From contig CM028330.1 of the NCBI GenBank assembly GCA_016647705.1, positions 27,732,649 to 27,796,648 of the forward strand: a stretch of DNA of 64,000 nt, read 5' to 3'. Of this stretch, positions 59,325 through 64,000 are shown piece by piece. Numbering within the stretch: position 1 is the first letter of the stretch; each line of letters opens with the position of its first letter. Under the pieces are notes generated by a model. The model saw nothing but the letters and a program-made list of their open reading frames with translations. It searched no databases and had not been told where the DNA came from. Position numbers and translations under genes: made by a program. The DNA is from Eucommia ulmoides (Eukaryota; Streptophyta; Magnoliopsida; Garryales; Eucommiaceae).

Positions 59325-59964
59325 ATTGGCCCAGTGAGCTACCCAAGAGGGGGGTGAATTAGGTAGTATTAAAAATTATCAGAGAAATAATAACACTTCA
59401 AAAATCTGACAATTAATTTTATCCTAAAATTAATTATTATCTTTATAGCAGCGGATAAGTGTAATAAGCTCTAGGTGGACACCCAAACAACATATGATAA
59501 AATAAAAGAAATAAACAATGCAGTATACACCGATATATCTTGGTTCACCAAGCTACTCTTGGATAATCCAGTTCTCCAAGCCCCACGTAGATTTGCACCC
59601 ACTAAACTCAAGATTCTTTTACAGGTAAGAACCAAACCCTCACAATGATTCTTTTCGCAGGCTCAGAATCAACCTTTACAAATTCCTTTTCACAGGCTTA
59701 GGAATAACCTCTATTTTTTACAGGCTCAAGAATAACCGAATTCTATTACAGAAAGAATCATAACCTGATTCTTTTTATACCTTAGGCTCAAGAATCAAAA
59801 CCTCACCAACACTCCAAATATCCTTTTACCTGGTAAGGATTGAACCGTTACAAAATTCATACAAAATAATTCAATCCAGGAAGAATTATTACCTCAATCT
59901 CTTTACAGGAAGAGACTGAAACTGGCTACCCTCTAATTAAATACACCCAACAGTATTTAATCCA
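59325..59964 (-). mobile_element. Ty1/copia-type LTR fragment (COP-3) within the NA-7 LTR
   Basis: On the minus strand it aligns with about 14771-15379 of COP-1 (ATGGATTAAATACTGTTGGG ... ACTGGGCCAA). About 800 bp of the NA-7 LTR expected between the flanks is absent, and no clean target-site duplication is seen, so insertion and deletion or recombination both contributed. Confidence 0.7.
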
Positions 59965-60404
59965 TTTAAGTAAATGAAGTTAATCCCTAGATAATCAATT
60001 CCCTTAAACGTCTCAAAAGAGTAATATCAGTATAATTAGATTAATTAACTTAGTATTAGTATATTATTAATCATATAAACACATTTTTTATCGTCTAGAT
60101 AAAATTAGGTTATGATAATTACGGTACTCGACAATATTCTCAACCAATCCCTGTGGAAACGATAACTCTTACTCTTCCCACTCTACTAAAACTTGGCCCG
60201 TACACTTGTGGTGAAAGTGGAGATGTAATATTCCGTCACCAAGTTTTTGGCGCCGTTACCGGGGTCGGTGTTTTAGATTATTGTTGATATTGTGAGTAAA
60301 TGACCTGATTTTAATTTAGGCATTTCTTTTGTGTATAAATTTTTGTTTGTAGTTTTGTTTTTATTTCTTATGCAGGGTACTTGAAGATACTAGATCGATG
60401 AGTA

Positions 60405-61374
60405 TTGATGCATTTCTTTCGACGGGATTTCGAGCCATTTTATAGTTCTTGGGATCGATATAAAGAATTTCTATTCCAGTTTCTGAACCATCGGTTCCCG
60501 AGGGAGTGTCAACTATTGAACTTCCTCAATGGGTTACTAGCCGCAACCAGAATATGGGTTGAAGGAGGAAACGGTACCACCTCTTTCAACAAACTAACCA
60601 CAGACAAATCATATCGAGTACTGGAAGACATGGCTGAGTATGATTTTCAGTGTTGGAATTATTAGACAAGCTACCAAAGCTTTGGGGATAATTCCACCAT
60701 TTTGGAGCCATGGATTAACACCTCGGTCCAAGATGTGGTGTCTTTCCCCTTGGAGGAAATGTTCACAGAATTTGTGGGGGGAGACTTAGGCATTTTGGAG
60801 GGAAACGAATGACCAGATCATTGAGCATAAGGATCGTCTCAATAATATTGAGACGATTTGCACTGAAATAGATGCAACTGTAACGTCTCTTCAGATACAA
60901 ATCGGTCAGTTTATCTGATTGATTGAGACCGAGTCAGATGCAACGGTACTTGGAGATTCATAAGCCACATTCAGTAAAAGCCACCGTTAGGAGCCAGAAA
61001 TGAGCGGAAGGAGCTTGGGAGAGTTCAACTATGCTTACTCATATGAAACTGGAACCCAAGCATGGATCGACGATTTTGATTCTTCACCATTGGAGATCCA
61101 AATAGTGATGCCACCATCGATCCAAGACGATCACATCTATGAGGATCCAATGTGGCTCACTTATCCTTTGCCGCCATTAGCAACGTTCTTCTATGCCCAC
61201 CAAGTATATGAGTCGGTGGAGAATCTTGTTGAAAGTTTAGGCCGATCAGAGCCAAATCTCGCCAAGCTTGAGGGCATAAACAACCAAGACCCATATGTGG
61301 TGTTGTACGATATGTACTATGGGCAGAAGCTGTTCTTTGATGAGCCGTTCTCCATGTCGGGCCGAGGACAATAA
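60405..61374 (+). pseudogene. gag-like gene remnant of NA-7
   Basis: Gag-like core in the first part (WDRYKEFLFQFLNHRFPREC, then LLNFLNGLLAATRIWVEGG, then LEDMAEYDF), resembling the Retrotrans_gag domain of Athila elements. After a broken stretch, a 124-codon piece (61000-61374) reads SLGEFNYAYSYETGTQAWI and later DPYVVLYDMYYGQKLFFDEP, shared with the NA-3 remnant (20428-20989). No CCHC zinc knuckle is visible. Broken, with a few lesions. Confidence 0.7.
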
Positions 61375-61641
61375 ACTACGCGCTTATTGGGAGGTAACCC
61401 AAGGTAAAAAATAAATTAAATTCGTCACAACCGACTTGATTTGGAGGTGTGGTTCTCTCGCCTCCCAGGTATGTATTCCAAACCCTCTTAATCAGCATGC
61501 TTTAATTCTATATGTTCAGAATAATAATTGGGTTGCTGAAGACACTGTCCATTTTAAGTTTCACAGTGATGTGTAGTATTTTGGTATTGTTAGTTTATGT
61601 TGTTTTGTTTTTATTGTGTGAATGTTTGTTTAGGTTAGTGG
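61375..61641 (+). other. NA-7 region downstream of gag
   Basis: Non-coding; aligns with the reverse complement of NA-3 20150-20400. It is interrupted by NA-8. Confidence 0.6.
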
Positions 61642-64000
61642 TGGCCGCAATTTAAGCATCACCACGTTCACCACAAGCGTACGGGTTAGGTTTTAGTATA
61701 TGGACCTTTCGGTCGGGTATCATATCCACAGGAATTGGTTGAGATTACTATCGAATACCGCGATTGTCATAACCTAACTTTATCCAGGCGATAAAAATAA
61801 AATATAAAATTTAATACTAATACTAAAATACTAATTTAACTATACTAATTACTAATACGAGATAGTTATGGGATGGATTATCTTGGGATTAACTTTATTT
61901 ACTTAAACTCGTTTGATTTTGTTTAGTTTACAATAATGGTGTTCGACCTATTTGACAATCTCGGTATCTAAAACTGCTCCGCTACCTCTCCCGAGTGTAA
62001 GACAGGGTAATATGCAACTTCGTGTCAATGAAGAAGTCCCCCTCAACGTCTTAACGACCCTAGGTTGCATGAGTCTTGTCCTAATGTCATTGATTCCACA
62101 CAAAATCTCAGTTCGTAAACTCCCCCATCACCTCTCCCGACTGTAAGACGAGGCAATACATGACTTCGCATCAATGCCAAAGTCCTCCTCAACATCTTAA
62201 TGACTCTAGGTCATGTGAGTCTCACCCCAACGTCATTGATTTCATGCATTGTGTTTACCCTTGTCCGAATCTGGGATTACCTCTTCTAAGCGTCAAACCC
62301 CGTATTCTTGATATATCTAAACTAGCATATAATCATGAAAATATGATAAACACATTCAAACATTGAAGAACAATCATTAAAGAAACACAACTCAACCAAA
62401 ATGACATTTTTATAAATAATATTCGTCCCTAAGATAATCCACATTTAGCCTATGGCCATAGCCATTTATACAATTGAAACTAGGCTAAACATGCTCAAAC
62501 AATTAGTGAAGTTAAGAAATAAAAAGAAAAATGGATGAACTTAGCCGATATCCGAAGATTAGCTGCTAAAATCATCCACCGATCGATTCTCCTTCTCCGC
62601 GTAGTAATCTTCTCATTCAGAATTGTTTGAGCACTCCCCATACTCTCTCTATATTCTAAACTAAGCCATAAGGGATCTAATGGTCGGAGAGAAGAAAGAG
62701 GATATGAGAGGATATTTATAGGGAAAATATCTAAATAAAATATCTAAATTGTGTAGAGGTCATCGCTTAGGCGGTCGGTAAGTCGGTTTAATGTTCGATG
62801 CAGCGGTGGAAAAGTTGGTGGATTCAGGGACCATCTTGCAGTTTCACCGCCTAGGCGGTGAGTGTGCAACAAGAATTAGGCCCTCTCTGCATTTTCACCG
62901 CCTAGGCAGTGGTCTGGAAGCCTAGGTGGTGGGCTGTTGTTTTGATTATTGCCTCCGTGCTTGTTTTTCCACCGTTCTCCGACCGTTCTTGGTCCGAATT
63001 GATCGTTTGTGCTTTGATTTCGTACCTTTTCACCAATACACATATTTTATTATAAAAAGAATAAAAACATATTAAAACGTACTAAAACGTACTAAACGTA
63101 CTCGAAAACTAACAATGTTCGGTTTGGAAATAGATAGGTAATTTACATCTATCAAATACCCCCAAACTCAGAATTTTGCTAGTCCTCGAGCAAAACACCC
63201 ACGCAATAGAAGAAAATATAAAAACTAATTACAAAATTGAAAACTAAAAACGAAAAACACGAAAAAACAAAATTGTGCAAATTTTGATTATCATCTACCG
63301 GCCAAACGATTTTCCCTCATTGGCCACCAATCCTATCAAGTTCAAGTATAAATCACATCATGTGGTATTGTAGAATTTTAACGTTCAAAAATAGGAAGCG
63401 CCATTCTAGACCCTGTTTAAGTGTGTGTGTGTGATTAAATTCAAATATACAACTATCCATTGATTAGATGGGATTATCCCTCAATAAAGTTCATGACTAA
63501 AACCTTTAAGGTATAGGCAATCCATATGCCTGACCTAGGATCTATTCTCCACTAATGTTGGCTCAGAGGTTCAAAAAAATCAATTGGGCTTAGATCAGTT
63601 TTGGGAAAATGGCCAAGGGTTACTTTGAATAGAAAATGGGTTACCGTCGTTAACTTAACGTTTTCCAAGGCACATCACTGGCACTCTCATACTCGAACCC
63701 CCATAGAAAAATTGTAAACAATCCCAAAATATCATTTTAGACCAACGTATTCACTTATCAAAAGAAAAGTAATTTTTTTTTTTTTGAAACAAAACCCCAA
63801 ACTCATTCGAATTTCTATAATTTAAGGAGTGTGCAAAAAATGATTAAGTAACACACCCCCAAACATATTTGAATTTCTACAGTTTTAGGAGTGTGCAAAA
63901 ATGATTAAGAAAATGATAAGTGAAGACACTAATATCGAACCAATCCGAAGTTCGCCCTAAACCCAACTCCTCACATCAAGTAGCATATATGAATGCTAAC
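61642..64000 (-). mobile_element. NA-8: Athila-like element, 3' part only (runs off the window)
   Basis: A minus-strand element. Its 3' LTR is about 61642-63154, with evening elements at 62724-62732 and 62737-62745 beside a CTATAAATATCC TATA box on the sense strand, and a palindrome cluster at 62760-62930. The polypurine tract, hairpin (63174-63195) and non-coding 3' internal sequence extend to the window edge. It is presumably inserted in the NA-7 internal region. Confidence 0.75.
63155..64000 (-). other. NA-8 3' internal region
   Basis: AT-rich and non-coding, alignable with NA-3 18872-19680. It carries the hairpin TTTTGCTAGTCCTCGAGCAAAA next to the polypurine tract. Confidence 0.65.

Larger units (their letters stand above)
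58848..61641 (+). mobile_element. NA-7: Athila-like element with a gag remnant
   Basis: A plus-strand element. The 5' LTR is 58848-60241 (TGATAGGTGTAATTTACC to CGTCACCA), interrupted by a copia fragment that replaced part of it. The tRNA-Asp primer-binding site is at 60247-60264 (TGGCGCCGTTACCGGGG). A gag-like remnant occupies 60405-61374. It is cut at 61641 by NA-8, so any 3' LTR would lie beyond the window. One evening-element motif is at 59222-59230 and the palindrome cluster is at 59065-59190. Broken. Confidence 0.75.

Overview
The window looks like intergenic heterochromatin of a flowering plant, probably a eudicot with a medium or large genome. It is AT-rich and built almost entirely of nested LTR retrotransposons of plant-specific lineages. 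These are Tat-type, Tekay-type (chromodomain) and Athila-like Ty3/gypsy elements, plus Ty1/copia LTRs. I see no host protein-coding gene, rRNA, tRNA or CRISPR array. Most open frames are chance translations of repeats such as (CA)n, (TA)n and GGT-rich tracts.

Layout. Bases 1-3771 are flanking DNA with one partial copia LTR and a ~30-bp minisatellite. A Tat-type element (TAT-1, plus strand) starts near 3772. It reappears in pieces at 3772-4748, 12392-12846, 40085-44605, 46138-46825 and 58190-58847, because other elements landed inside it: NA-1 (4749-12391), composite NA-2 (12847-40084), a truncated solo LTR (44606-46137), the Tekay element TEK-1 (46826-58189) and NA-7/NA-8 (58848-64000). NA-2 begins with two 5'-LTR ends joined head to head (16092-16130). 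It contains a copia solo LTR (13244-15379), NA-3 (17261-23070) and NA-4 (24254-39741). NA-4 contains NA-5 (25026-36264), which contains NA-6 (27778-34229). TAT-1 > NA-2 > NA-4 > NA-5 > NA-6 is therefore a five-layer nest. Several layers are proven by 5-bp target-site duplications: GCTAC, AGGTC, GTCAC, GACTT and ACTTG.

The NA elements are short, non-autonomous, Athila-like elements. Their LTRs run TGATAGGTGT...CA over 1.4-1.6 kb, their primer-binding site matches tRNA-Asp, and their polypurine tract reads AAGTTTGGGGGTAT. They carry no pol. NA-1, NA-4 and NA-6 carry a plant 'Transposase_32' (PF20167-like) gene, intact only in NA-1 (8171-9133, 320 aa). NA-3, NA-5 and NA-7 carry remnants of a gag-like gene. 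They presumably relied on an autonomous relative for reverse transcriptase and integrase.

The most unusual signals lie in the NA LTRs. (i) Clusters of CCACCGC-N4-GCGGTGG palindromes sit upstream of the TATA box and again in the leader. (ii) Exact evening-element motifs AAAATATCT abut the TATA box in 15 of 16 LTR copies. (iii) A conserved two-part stem-loop lies in the transcribed LTR part. (iv) A second stretch, about 60-70 nt outside the primer-binding site, resembles the 5' part of tRNA-Asp. (v) NA-4 has only one LTR yet is flanked by a perfect target-site duplication. All coordinates and comparisons were made by eye.
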